DNA from: Oscillospiraceae bacterium
GTDB taxonomy: Bacteria; Bacillota; Clostridia; Oscillospirales; Oscillospiraceae
Reading direction: 5' to 3'
NCBI GenBank assembly: GCA_022800665.1
Contig: JAAWQS010000031.1
Coordinates: forward strand, 1-32,181
DNA length: 32,181 nt
The notes below the pieces were generated by a model. That model ran no database searches. It was not told the origin of the DNA and saw only the letters and a list, made by a program, of their open reading frames with translations. Each line of letters begins with the position of its first letter. The first letter of the stretch is position 1. Below are positions 6,138 through 13,753 of the stretch, in pieces. Position numbers and translations under genes: made by a program.

Positions 6138-7859
6138 TTACTTCACAGGCTCAAACGCAATCTGCGGGGAGAGCAGCTGCAGCGTTTTATACCGCAGGAA
6201 ATCCTCCTCCGTACCGCCAGCCGCCACCAGCAGCAGGGGTTTATACAGCGCGGACTGCGCCGCCTGGCTCAGTTTCCGGTAGACGTAGGGTACGCCGGGG
6301 GTCTCCGTCTGCTTGAGGGTCATCCGCCCATTCTCCAAAACCAGCTTCAAAATCCGCACACAGGGCGTCTCCACAAAATCAAGGCGGATATAGAATACCG
6401 GGCGGTCCTCCTCGTCGTGGGTGAAACGGCCCAGAGCCGCCACCTGATAGGCGTCCCCCTGGAAATCCAGAGCGCTGATCCGCGGCGCCCCCAGTCCCAC
6501 CGGCAGGCGGTAGACCGCCCCTTTTTCCCGGTAGATCAGCTCCGGCAGTCCGTCCCGCACGCTCACCGCCACCGACTCCACCCCCTGGGTGTAATCGTTG
6601 TGCAGCGCCTGCAGTACCATTGGGAGCAATCCCACAGACGCGGCCCGCGGGTCCTCCGTGGCAAAGGAGCGGTTCAAAAACAGCTTCGCTTTCTCCGCCA
6701 CCCCGGCCTGGTCCACGCGCTCCGGCTGGCGGCTGTAGGCGGACAGCGTCCGGACCGTCTCCGCCAGACGGGCCGCGCCCCCAGGGTCCGGGGACAGTCT
6801 GTCCGGGAACGCGCCGCCGAAATAGCGGCTTACAATCTCAAAATACCGGCTCTCCTGGAAATCCGTGTCCTCTCCGGCGTTGGTGACGACCAGAACGCCG
6901 CTGTCCCGGAACCCCAGCACATTCTGGCCCAGCATACCGTTGAACAGGAAGGTATTCTCCCTCCGGCCCACCCAGATCTGATAGCCATAGTTGAAATCCC
7001 CTGTAGATGCGGGGGGGATGGCGTGGGGCGCGAGGGCGGCGTCGAGGTATTCCCTGCTGAGCAGCCGCTCCCCCTGCCAGACCCCGCCGTCCAGCACCAG
7101 CTGACCCAGCTTTGCGGCGTCCTCCGGGCGGATATACAGCCCCCAGCCACCCTTTTCCACACCCATGGGACACTTTTCCCACAGCACGTCTGTAATACCC
7201 ATGGGGGCAAACAGCCGCTCCTGCAGGAAATCCGTCAAGCTCCCGCCGGTCCTGCGGCAGACGATGGCGGAGAGCAGATAGGTATTCAGGCTGTTGTAGA
7301 AGAAGCCTGGTTCAGATTTCTGCGCTGCGCTGAGGAACCGGCGCACCCAGTCTGTCTCTGTCAAAGCCTCCGCCTCGGTGAACAGCAGTCCGGCCCGCAT
7401 GGTCAGCAGGTCCTCCACCGTCAGGTCCTTCATCCGCCGCCGCAGGCCGGGGATATCGTCAAAAATATCCGCAATCCTGTCTGTCACTGCCAGCGTTCCG
7501 CTGTCAACCAGCAGGCCCACCGCCAGGGAGACCACGCTCTTACAGGCAGAAAAGGTGTAGGCCGGGGCCAGCAGGGTCTGTGAGCCGAAGGCGGCCTCGC
7601 AGAGCGCCTGCCCCCGGCGCAGGATCAGCACGGTCTGCATATGCAGCGCGGGGTCGGACAGCTCCTCCAGGAATTTGCGGATGTGGCGGGATGCGATCCC
7701 GGCCTCCTCCGGCACGGCGCGGGGGAAGGGCTGGGCGGAAGGCCGCAGAGGCAGGGCGCGTTTATCCCCCGCGCCGGGGACAAAGGGCTCGGTGGAGGAC
7801 CGGGGGTCCAGCAGGCGGCTGAGCAGCTGAAACGTCCGGCTGGCGGAGGAGAGATTCAT
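6138..7859 (-). CDS. Serine hydrolase, beta-lactamase class C / AmpC-like family
   Basis: 573 residues. The class C fold is shown by SxxK at S104-K107 (SACKSVVS) and the YxN/S motif at Y188-S190 (FYNS), with about 200 further fold residues that include an FNYGYQIW segment. A C-terminal domain of about 200 residues resembles the beta-barrel-like extension of esterase or penicillin-recognising relatives. There is no signal peptide, so the enzyme is predicted cytoplasmic, unlike true beta-lactamases. Substrates in this family include D-amino peptides and esters; none can be named here. The ATG has SD aaaggag, which overlaps the darA stop region 12 bases upstream, so the gene is cotranscribed with darA. 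Confidence 0.82.
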   Translation of the reverse strand: MNLSSASRTFQLLSRLLDPRSSTEPFVPGAGDKRALPLRPSAQPFPRAVPEEAGIASRHIRKFLEELSDPALHMQTVLILRRGQALCEAAFGSQTLLAPAYTFSACKSVVSLAVGLLVDSGTLAVTDRIADIFDDIPGLRRRMKDLTVEDLLTMRAGLLFTEAEALTETDWVRRFLSAAQKSEPGFFYNSLNTYLLSAIVCRRTGGSLTDFLQERLFAPMGITDVLWEKCPMGVEKGGWGLYIRPEDAAKLGQLVLDGGVWQGERLLSREYLDAALAPHAIPPASTGDFNYGYQIWVGRRENTFLFNGMLGQNVLGFRDSGVLVVTNAGEDTDFQESRYFEIVSRYFGGAFPDRLSPDPGGAARLAETVRTLSAYSRQPERVDQAGVAEKAKLFLNRSFATEDPRAASVGLLPMVLQALHNDYTQGVESVAVSVRDGLPELIYREKGAVYRLPVGLGAPRISALDFQGDAYQVAALGRFTHDEEDRPVFYIRLDFVETPCVRILKLVLENGRMTLKQTETPGVPYVYRKLSQAAQSALYKPLLLVAAGGTEEDFLRYKTLQLLSPQIAFEPVK

Positions 7860-7871
7860 AGCGCGGCTCCT

Positions 7872-8228
7872 TTAGAATTTCTGGATGTCGTCCAGGTCCA
7901 TGATGAACACCACCACGCCTCCCACGTCCATTTGCACAGGCATCATGGGGATGGAGGGGTTGGGACCTCCCGCCGACATCGACAGGTTTGAGTAGGTCAT
8001 CTGCTTGCGCCGGCCTGCGCACTGCTTCAGGATATCCAGCGCGGACTGCACCTTCGGCTCTTCCACACCGATCATGAGCGTCATGCTGCGCTTTTTCAGG
8101 AAGCCCCCCGTAGAGCTGAGAATGGTGGCAAAAAATCCAGCGCGGTTTAAGTCGTCCACTGTATCGGGGTAATCGTCGCTTTGAATCACTGCCAGCAGCA
8201 GTTTCTTTTTCGTCGTCTCTTTCTCCAT
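7872..8228 (-). CDS. darA: DarA/PstA-type cyclic di-AMP receptor (YaaQ family)
   Basis: 118 residues of the P-II-like YaaQ/DarA family. Visible landmarks are KLLLAVIQSDD at strand 1, RAGFFATILSSTGGFLK with the conserved TGGFL, a second strand MTLMIGVEEPKV, and a C-terminal VGGVVVFIMDLDDIQKF closing the ferredoxin-like core. DarA trimers bind c-di-AMP in the cytoplasm; the downstream targets are largely unknown. The ATG at 8228 has gaggtg at a good distance. A GTG nine bases further upstream is also in frame but overlaps the SD. It is the first gene of a two-gene unit with the serine hydrolase. Confidence 0.85.
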   Translation of the reverse strand: MEKETTKKKLLLAVIQSDDYPDTVDDLNRAGFFATILSSTGGFLKKRSMTLMIGVEEPKVQSALDILKQCAGRRKQMTYSNLSMSAGGPNPSIPMMPVQMDVGGVVVFIMDLDDIQKF

Positions 8229-8277
8229 GCGGTTCACCTCATCTTTCCCAGTTTAGACCCATGGATGGTCTGTCTCT

Positions 8278-8306
8278 ATTATACGCCATATTGACACATT
8301 TGCCAA
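8278..8306 (-). promoter_or_regulatory. Promoter of darA and the serine hydrolase
   Basis: On the minus strand, TTGGCA (8301-8306), a 17-base spacer and consensus TATAAT (8278-8283). The predicted leader is about 45 bases. Confidence 0.7.
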
Positions 8307-8342
8307 GGAAAAATTTAGTTAAGGCTTTTCCCGTCTTTTTGC

Positions 8343-8377
8343 AAAGCCCCCGGCTGCGCGCAAAACGCCGCCGGGGG
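8343..8377 (-). terminator. Terminator-like hairpin after nhaC
   Basis: The stem is CCCCCGGC (8347-8354) with GCCGGGGG (8370-8377). On the minus strand it is followed only by a short CTTTG, so termination may be weak. It lies 21 bases past the nhaC stop and before the darA promoter. Confidence 0.5.
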
Positions 8378-8398
8378 ACCAAAATCTGCAAAAATCGC

Positions 8399-9880
8399 TT
8401 ATTTCGCGGCAGCTCTTCTCTTATAGGGCTTGCCGTCCATATCCTTCAGCGTGAAGCCGACGGCGGCGAAGATCAGCGCGGCCAGAGGCATCATCCAGTT
8501 GAAGAATGCGAAGGGGATATACTGTGCGACGCTGATGTCCAGGGTGGTGGCAATGAACACGCCGCAGGTATTCCAGGGAATCAGCGCGGAGGTAACGGTA
8601 CCGGAGTTCTCCAGAGTGGAGGACAGCACGGTGGGATGCAGGCCCAGCTTCCGGTATTCCTCGGCGTACATACGGCCAGGAACCACGATGGAGATGTACT
8701 GCTCCGGCATGGTGGCGTTGGAGACCACGCAGGTGACTTCGGTAAGGGCAACCAGGCCAACGGGACCGCGAATCAGCTTCTTCAGCTGGTCCACAATGAC
8801 CTCCAGCTGGTGTGTCGTCTCCATGATACCGCCGAACATCATGGCGATGATGGTCATGGACACGGAGAACATCATACCCAGGATACCGCCGCTCTCCAGC
8901 AGGCGGGTCATGGTGTAATGGGTCTCCTCAGACAGGGTGGAGGCCAGCATCTCCGACACCTCGTCGGCGAAATAGTAGCCGTTCATACCGTAATCAAAGA
9001 TGGTACCCAGGTTGCAGTCCGGCTGGAAGACCATACCCAGCACGCCGCCGGCAATGATGCCCAGGAAAATGCCGGGGATGGCGGGTATTTTCATAGCAAC
9101 CGCCACAATGACGATGACCGGCGGCAGCAGCAGGGCGGGATTGATGTTGAACACGCCGCCGTTTGCCGCGTTCAGGGCGTTGGCGAACTCATCCACACGG
9201 CTCATATCCGCGTCGCCGCCGCTGTACTGGGCCGCGCCCAGCACGCCGAAGATCACCAGCACGATGGCATACACGGTCACGGTGGGGACCAGCATGGCCT
9301 TGACGTGGCTCATGACGTCGGTACCGGCCATAGCGGGAGCCAGGTTCGTGGTATCGGACAGGGGAGACATCTTGTCGCCGAAGTACGCGCCGGACAGGAT
9401 TGCGCCGGCGGTCATGGCCGGATTCATGCCCAGGCCGAAGCCAATGCCCATCAGAGCCACGCCCATGGTGCCCATGGTGCCCCAGGAGGTACCGGTAGCA
9501 AGGGAGGTGATGGAGCAGATAAGAACGGTAGCGATGAAGAAGATTGCGGGATGCAGAATCTTCAGGCCATAGTAGATCATGGAGGGAACCACGCCGGCGT
9601 TGATCCACACGCCGATGAGGATACCGACAATAATCAGGATGCAGCAGGACTGGAGGGCCTTATAGATGCCGTCCATCATGGATTTTTCAATCTCATCCCA
9701 CTTGTACCCCAGACGCATTGCCATCAGGGCTGCGGCCACGACGCCGATAAACATGGGCACATGGGGGTCCACGCCGTACTTGATGATACCGACAGCCAGC
9801 GAGGCCACCAGGATCAGCAGCGTAATCAGAGCCTCCCATACCTTTGGCATCCGATGGTTTGTTTTCTTTTCTTCGCTCAT
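8399..9880 (-). CDS. nhaC: NhaC-family sodium/proton antiporter
   Basis: 493 residues and about 11-12 hydrophobic segments. It carries NhaC-type features such as paired long helices rich in Gly/Met, a TSWGTMGTMG stretch, the loop YFGDKMSPLSDTTNLAPA that is characteristic of the family, and a late STLENSGTVTSALIPWNTCG helix. NhaC proteins exchange Na+ for H+; relatives also exchange organic ions. Position after the ornithine genes suggests pH or sodium homeostasis during ornithine fermentation, or exchange of ornithine or a product; the latter is inference. The ATG follows aggagaaagg. It has its own promoter and a structured leader of about 220 bases. Confidence 0.85.
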   Translation of the reverse strand: MSEEKKTNHRMPKVWEALITLLILVASLAVGIIKYGVDPHVPMFIGVVAAALMAMRLGYKWDEIEKSMMDGIYKALQSCCILIIVGILIGVWINAGVVPSMIYYGLKILHPAIFFIATVLICSITSLATGTSWGTMGTMGVALMGIGFGLGMNPAMTAGAILSGAYFGDKMSPLSDTTNLAPAMAGTDVMSHVKAMLVPTVTVYAIVLVIFGVLGAAQYSGGDADMSRVDEFANALNAANGGVFNINPALLLPPVIVIVAVAMKIPAIPGIFLGIIAGGVLGMVFQPDCNLGTIFDYGMNGYYFADEVSEMLASTLSEETHYTMTRLLESGGILGMMFSVSMTIIAMMFGGIMETTHQLEVIVDQLKKLIRGPVGLVALTEVTCVVSNATMPEQYISIVVPGRMYAEEYRKLGLHPTVLSSTLENSGTVTSALIPWNTCGVFIATTLDISVAQYIPFAFFNWMMPLAALIFAAVGFTLKDMDGKPYKRRAAAK

Positions 9881-9908
9881 GAAATTGTACCAACCTTTCT
9901 CCTAATAC

Positions 9909-9990
9909 ACACACCATCCGCCCCGGAAGACACAGTCCGGGCCAAACAGTGCAGTTCGATTGCGGAACTGAACAGGATATTTGCGTGTGT
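9909..9990 (-). ncRNA. Candidate structured RNA leader (three-way junction) of nhaC
   Basis: On the transcribed (minus) strand, P1 is ACACAC (9985-9990) plus ATCC (9975-9978) pairing with GGAT (9916-9919) plus GTGTGT (9909-9914), with a 6x1 internal loop. Inside the closing stem are P2, CAGTTC/GAACTG (9952-9957 with 9965-9970), and P3, CCCGGA/TCCGGG (9922-9927 with 9936-9941). P1 ends six bases before the nhaC SD (9894-9903), a position suited to translational control. A further GC hairpin is possible upstream at about 10040-10072. An open frame of about 44 codons overlaps this stretch and ends at the nhaC start, but its codons coincide with the stems. I cannot match it to a named riboswitch. 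Confidence 0.5.
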
Positions 9991-10105
9991 CTGGGATTCG
10001 TCGTACGCCATGGTCTGCCGCAACACCTCTCTCTCCCTCCGATACGTTCCGCCGCGCCTCTTACCCAAGCGCGGGAAACAGTTGAATTCCATACTACTTA
10101 TGGGA

Positions 10106-10134
10106 ATTATACTACAACCAGCACAACAAAGCAA
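10106..10134 (-). promoter_or_regulatory. Promoter of nhaC
   Basis: On the minus strand, TTGCTT (10129-10134), a 17-base spacer and consensus TATAAT (10106-10111). It lies in the AT-rich gap after the EamA gene, so nhaC can be expressed apart from the ornithine genes. The start would be near 10099, giving a leader of about 220 bases. Confidence 0.65.
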
Positions 10135-10175
10135 TAGAATAATTGAGATTTCTTGGATAAAATTTACAATATTTT

Positions 10176-11090
10176 TCAGCTGGACGCCGTCTCTCCGGAC
10201 GCGCCGGGCAGTTGGGCCAGCACCACCGCCGCCATCATCAGCGCACAGCCCAGCAGTTCCCGCACACCCATGCGCTCGCCCAGCAACAGCGCGCCGCCGA
10301 TCACGGCAAACACCGACTCCAGGCTCAGCAGGATGGACACCACCGTTGGGTCCGCGTCCTTCTGGGCGAGGATTTGCAGCGTATAGCCCGCCGCGCTGGA
10401 GAAGAGGCCCGCGTACAGCAGGGGCAGCAGGCACATGGCGATTCCCGGCAGGGTGGACCGCTCCGCGGCGAACATACCCGCGCCGGAGATGACCGCCGCC
10501 GCCAGGAACTGGATACAGGACATGTGGATGCCGTCCAGATGGGGGGAGAAGCGGTCAATGACCAGGATATGTCCGGCGTAGAGCAGGGCGCAGAGCATGA
10601 TAATCAGGTCCCCGGCGGCAATGGTAAACGCCTCCGTCACGCTCAGGAAGTACAGCCCCGCCACCGCCAGCGCAACGCTCCCCGCCAGCAGCAGGGTGGG
10701 CTTGCGGCGGAACAGCAGGAGGCTGAGCAGCGGTACGAGGACGATGTACATGGCGGTAATAAACCCGGCCTTGCCCGCCGAAGTCCCCACGGTGATGCCC
10801 AGCTGCTGGGCAAAGGACGCCAGCGCCAGCATTGCGCCGCAGGCGCAGCCCCCCAGCAGCAGGAATTTCTTTCCCGCCCCGTCCAGCTGGAACATGTTCC
10901 GCCGTCCCGGTATGAAGCGGGAAGCCGCCAGGTCAATCAGCAGCAACGCCAGGAAGGCGATGATATTACGCACACAGTTAAAAGTAAACGGGCCGATATA
11001 CTCCGCGCTCATGCTCTGGGCGGAAAAACCAAAGCCCCAGATCAATGCGGCCAGCAGGGCCAGGGAGTTTTGTTTCATTCTGCTTTTCAC
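10176..11090 (-). CDS. EamA/DMT-family transporter
   Basis: 304 residues with ten predicted membrane helices arranged as two EamA repeats. The first starts SLALLAALIWGFGFSAQSM and the second with GDLIIMLCALLYAGHILVID. The family-typical SVFAVIGGALLLGERM and a helix containing GCALMMAAVVLAQL close the protein. DMT transporters of this type export or exchange amino acids and metabolites. In this operon, uptake of ornithine or export of alanine or another product are reasonable guesses; sequence alone cannot decide. The GTG at 11090 has SD gaggag at 7-8 bases, better than the ATG four codons later. The gene lies 30 bases after orr in the same direction. Confidence 0.8.
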   Translation of the reverse strand: MKSRMKQNSLALLAALIWGFGFSAQSMSAEYIGPFTFNCVRNIIAFLALLLIDLAASRFIPGRRNMFQLDGAGKKFLLLGGCACGAMLALASFAQQLGITVGTSAGKAGFITAMYIVLVPLLSLLLFRRKPTLLLAGSVALAVAGLYFLSVTEAFTIAAGDLIIMLCALLYAGHILVIDRFSPHLDGIHMSCIQFLAAAVISGAGMFAAERSTLPGIAMCLLPLLYAGLFSSAAGYTLQILAQKDADPTVVSILLSLESVFAVIGGALLLGERMGVRELLGCALMMAAVVLAQLPGASGETASS

Positions 11091-11120
11091 GGGACGTCTC
11101 CTCTCTGTCTTGACAGTCTC

Positions 11121-12203
11121 TTAACGGCCTATACGCTCGTAAGAGCGGCCCACATAGCCGCTGGTAAAGCCCCGCAGCAGTCCGCCGTAGGTCATGGTAA
11201 AGGAGAGGGCATCCCCCACCTCCACCGGTTTCTCACAATCGGTCACATCTAAAATCAGATGGTCGGAACTGGCTCCCACAACCGTCACCCCGGCCAGCGC
11301 CGGGCGCAGGCTGTCGCAGTCCATATCCTGCCGGCCAATGGCGGCAATGGCACGGCGGCGGGGGCCGATGTCCGTATAGCTGCCCCGCTCGCCAAAGGCG
11401 TTGACGCCAATCTCGCCGATGGGATAGGAGGGCTTGACCTGCACCTCCACCACCTCCGCCTCCAGCCGCACTGCGTCGCCGTACATGCCGTCCAGATCCG
11501 CGCCATAGGCGGTCTCCCGGCCCAGGACCAGAGCTTCGCCCAGCCGCAGGTTGTTGACCCGGCCCGGCATCTTCCCCGCCAGCAGCAGGGGAATGGAGCT
11601 GGAGTTGCCGCCGGAGATAAAGGGCAGCCGCCGTCCGATCTGTTTTTCAATCTTCTCCGTCATTTCCAGGAACGCGGCCAGATTCTCCTCCGACGGCAGC
11701 ACAGAGCCGTAACAGGTCAGGTTGAAGGCCGTCCCGAAGAGCTCCAGGTTGGGATCAGCCTCCGCCATCGCCGCCGTCTCCAAGAGCAGCGCCTCGTTCT
11801 GGAAGAAGATCCCTTCCCGCAGGTCGCCCAGGTCGATCATCAATACCGCCTTATGGACCAGCCCCGCCTCCCTGGCCGCCTGGCTGAGAGCGCGGAGCGC
11901 AGCCTGTTCCGAGTTGAAGCTGATCTCCGCCGCCCGGACCACCTCCGCCGCCTGAGAGGGCATGGGCAGGCGCAGCAAAATACGCTCCTTGCCCATGCCG
12001 CCGCTGCGGGCCAGGTTCTCCACACGGGAGTCCGCCAGATACCGGCAGGGGGACGCGGCGATGGTCCGCACCATCTCCGTGTCCGCGCAGAAAACTTTTG
12101 TGACAAAGGCCAGCTCTGTCACGCCCCGTTCCGCCGCTATGCGGCTGAGCTGGCGCGCATTGTGAGAGAGCTTTTCCAAATCAATTACCACTTGGGGATA
12201 CAT
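11121..12203 (-). CDS. orr: Ornithine racemase (Orr), PLP-dependent
   Basis: 360 residues, an alanine-racemase-like fold. The N-terminus MYPQVVIDLEKLSHNARQL resembles the YggS/alanine racemase barrel start, and K36 in FVTKVFCAD is the expected PLP lysine. Later SGGNSSSIP fits the phosphate-binding loop. The family covers amino acid racemases; ornithine is inferred from the cluster, where L-ornithine must be converted to D-ornithine for the aminomutase. The ATG at 12203 follows gaggtga six bases away and five bases after the GlmL-like stop. A longer frame upstream would overlap that gene by about 160 bases without an SD and is rejected. Confidence 0.85.
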   Translation of the reverse strand: MYPQVVIDLEKLSHNARQLSRIAAERGVTELAFVTKVFCADTEMVRTIAASPCRYLADSRVENLARSGGMGKERILLRLPMPSQAAEVVRAAEISFNSEQAALRALSQAAREAGLVHKAVLMIDLGDLREGIFFQNEALLLETAAMAEADPNLELFGTAFNLTCYGSVLPSEENLAAFLEMTEKIEKQIGRRLPFISGGNSSSIPLLLAGKMPGRVNNLRLGEALVLGRETAYGADLDGMYGDAVRLEAEVVEVQVKPSYPIGEIGVNAFGERGSYTDIGPRRRAIAAIGRQDMDCDSLRPALAGVTVVGASSDHLILDVTDCEKPVEVGDALSFTMTYGGLLRGFTSGYVGRSYERIGR

Positions 12204-12208
12204 ATTCG

Positions 12209-13573
12209 TCACCTCAAAGACAGATTCTGCCGCAGCAGGCGGACCGCCGCGTCCGGATAGGCCCGGCTCAGCGCGCCCAGGGAGGCCATACAGTACCAGC
12301 GGTCCTCCAGGGCCTCCAGCTTGCCGGCTTTGGGGAAGAGCAGCTTGCCAGAGCTGTTGATGCCGCACAGCTGGTCCATGATGGCCTTCCGGCCCGGCAG
12401 ACGGGTCAGGGCGCCGCCAGTGGCCACCAAATACCGCACTTTGGTCAGGTCCTTGCCGTCGGCGTATGTGACCCGGCCATTGGAGCCGTAGGTATAGCGG
12501 AATTTTCCGCAGTGACGCTCCAGAGCCATAGAGGCGGCATACCAGGTCAGTTTTTCCGTTAAGGCAAACTGCTCCGGCGTGGCGGGGATGGGCCGGTAGT
12601 CCGCAAACAGCGTCGGGACGTCCAGCCCCAGCTCCTTGGACAGCTTTTCCATGCCCACCTGTCCAGCCAGGCTCTTCGCGTTGACATACACCCCCAGGTC
12701 CCCCTCCACCGTCCGCTTCGCCATTGGCTCAGGGGTGATCTGGATGAGAGCGATCTCCTCGCTGCCCTCGGTTACGGAGTGGATGTCCGTGGTCGCGCCG
12801 CCCACGTCCAGCACCAGCAGGTCGCCGATCTGGCTGTGGAGCAGCTTGGCGCACTCCATCACCGCGCCGGGGGTGGGCAGGATGGAGCCTGTAACCATAT
12901 CCCGGATGCCCTCCATGCCGGGAGCTTTAATAATGTGTTCCTCAAAAACCTGGTGGATAATCCGGCGGGTCGGCTCGATGTTCAGCTCATCCAGACGGGG
13001 ATAGACATTCTCCGTTATATAGAGCTGCGCCCGCGCCCCCTCGAAAATCCGGCGGACCCGGTTCTGGTTCTGCACATTGCCCGCGTAAATCACCGGCACG
13101 TCCAGGTCCATCCCCCGCAGGCGTTTGGCGTTCTCCAACGCCGTCTGCCGCTCGCCGTAGTCGGTGCCGCCGGCCAGAAGGATCAGGTTGGGACGGATGT
13201 CCCGGATATCCTCCAGGTCGTCCTCCTCCAGAACGCCCGCCGTGGTCAGGTGGAGGTTGGCCCCCGCGCCCAGAGCCGCCTCCTTCGCGGCCTTCACCGT
13301 CATATCATAGACCAGGCCGTGGACCGTCATGCGCAGCCCTCCGGCGGCGCTGGAGGTGGCCAGCATGGTCTCATACTGCACATCCTCCGCCCCCAGATTG
13401 CGGCACAGATCGTCCACAGCCCCCTGCAGGCCCACCCGCACATCTCCGGCCAGCACAGAAGTCGGGGCCTGTCCCTGTCCCAGGAATACAGGCTCCGCCC
13501 CGTTGATCCGGTCAAAGGCGTTGACAACGGTGGTGGTGGAGCCGATCTCCGCCACCAGGACGTCTATTTTCAT
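12209..13573 (-). CDS. GlmL/MutL-type ASKHA ATPase, probable aminomutase reactivase
   Basis: 454 residues. The actin/Hsp70-type phosphate loops are visible: VLVAEIGSTTTVVNAFD near the N-terminus and LDVGGATTDIHSV near the middle, plus LILLAGGTDYG between them. This is the GlmL/MutL family found beside B12-dependent carbon-skeleton and amino mutases. By analogy with other ATP-dependent chaperones that swap damaged B12 for intact adenosylcobalamin, it should keep OraS/OraE active. That role is inferred from family and position between oraE and orr. The ATG has an SD ggaggattgggATG. A gap of 180 bases with strong hairpins separates it from oraE. Confidence 0.82.
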   Translation of the reverse strand: MKIDVLVAEIGSTTTVVNAFDRINGAEPVFLGQGQAPTSVLAGDVRVGLQGAVDDLCRNLGAEDVQYETMLATSSAAGGLRMTVHGLVYDMTVKAAKEAALGAGANLHLTTAGVLEEDDLEDIRDIRPNLILLAGGTDYGERQTALENAKRLRGMDLDVPVIYAGNVQNQNRVRRIFEGARAQLYITENVYPRLDELNIEPTRRIIHQVFEEHIIKAPGMEGIRDMVTGSILPTPGAVMECAKLLHSQIGDLLVLDVGGATTDIHSVTEGSEEIALIQITPEPMAKRTVEGDLGVYVNAKSLAGQVGMEKLSKELGLDVPTLFADYRPIPATPEQFALTEKLTWYAASMALERHCGKFRYTYGSNGRVTYADGKDLTKVRYLVATGGALTRLPGRKAIMDQLCGINSSGKLLFPKAGKLEALEDRWYCMASLGALSRAYPDAAVRLLRQNLSLR

Positions 13574-13602
13574 CCCAATCCTCCCCTTTCCTTATACGGC
13601 TG

Positions 13603-13630
13603 CCGGCGGCAGAGCGGACCCCTGCCGCCG
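13603..13630 (-). repeat. Intergenic hairpin, copy B of a dispersed element
   Basis: CGGCGGCAG (13604-13612) pairs with CTGCCGCCG (13622-13630). The 20 bases at 13603-13622 match 18126-18145 at 19 of 20 positions in the same orientation. It lies 30 bases before the GlmL-like start and has no T tract. Confidence 0.6.
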
Positions 13631-13684
13631 ACAAATTTCCAGACCGCACCGCTAACATTTCATTTTATTCAAATTCGCCGCGCT

Positions 13685-13738
13685 GCTCCCGCCTGCGTTG
13701 CCGGACGGCTGTCCCGGCGTTTCGCCGGAGGAGGGAGC
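13685..13738 (-). other. Folded segment in the oraE to glmL-like gap
   Basis: GCTCCC (13685-13690) can pair with GGGAGC (13733-13738) and encloses a strong CCGGCG-TTT-CGCCGG hairpin (13714-13728). It starts 16 bases past the oraE stop and is not followed by a T tract. It may protect the oraSE mRNA 3' end or be part of an intergenic repeat. Confidence 0.4.
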
Positions 13739-13753
13739 GCTCTGGCGGCGTGC

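Noticed and set aside
9951-9970. tRNA T-loop-like GTTCGATTGC on the plus strand
   Set aside because: No acceptor, D or anticodon arms can be built around it; it is the loop of the P2 hairpin on the other strand.
9877-10434. Minus-strand open frame of 185 codons running through the nhaC leader and ending at the nhaC start
   Set aside because: Its first part is a shadow of the EamA gene, and the last 44 codons lie in the predicted RNA stems. A short leader peptide from a TTG or ATG near 10010-10025 remains possible but is not supported by a family.
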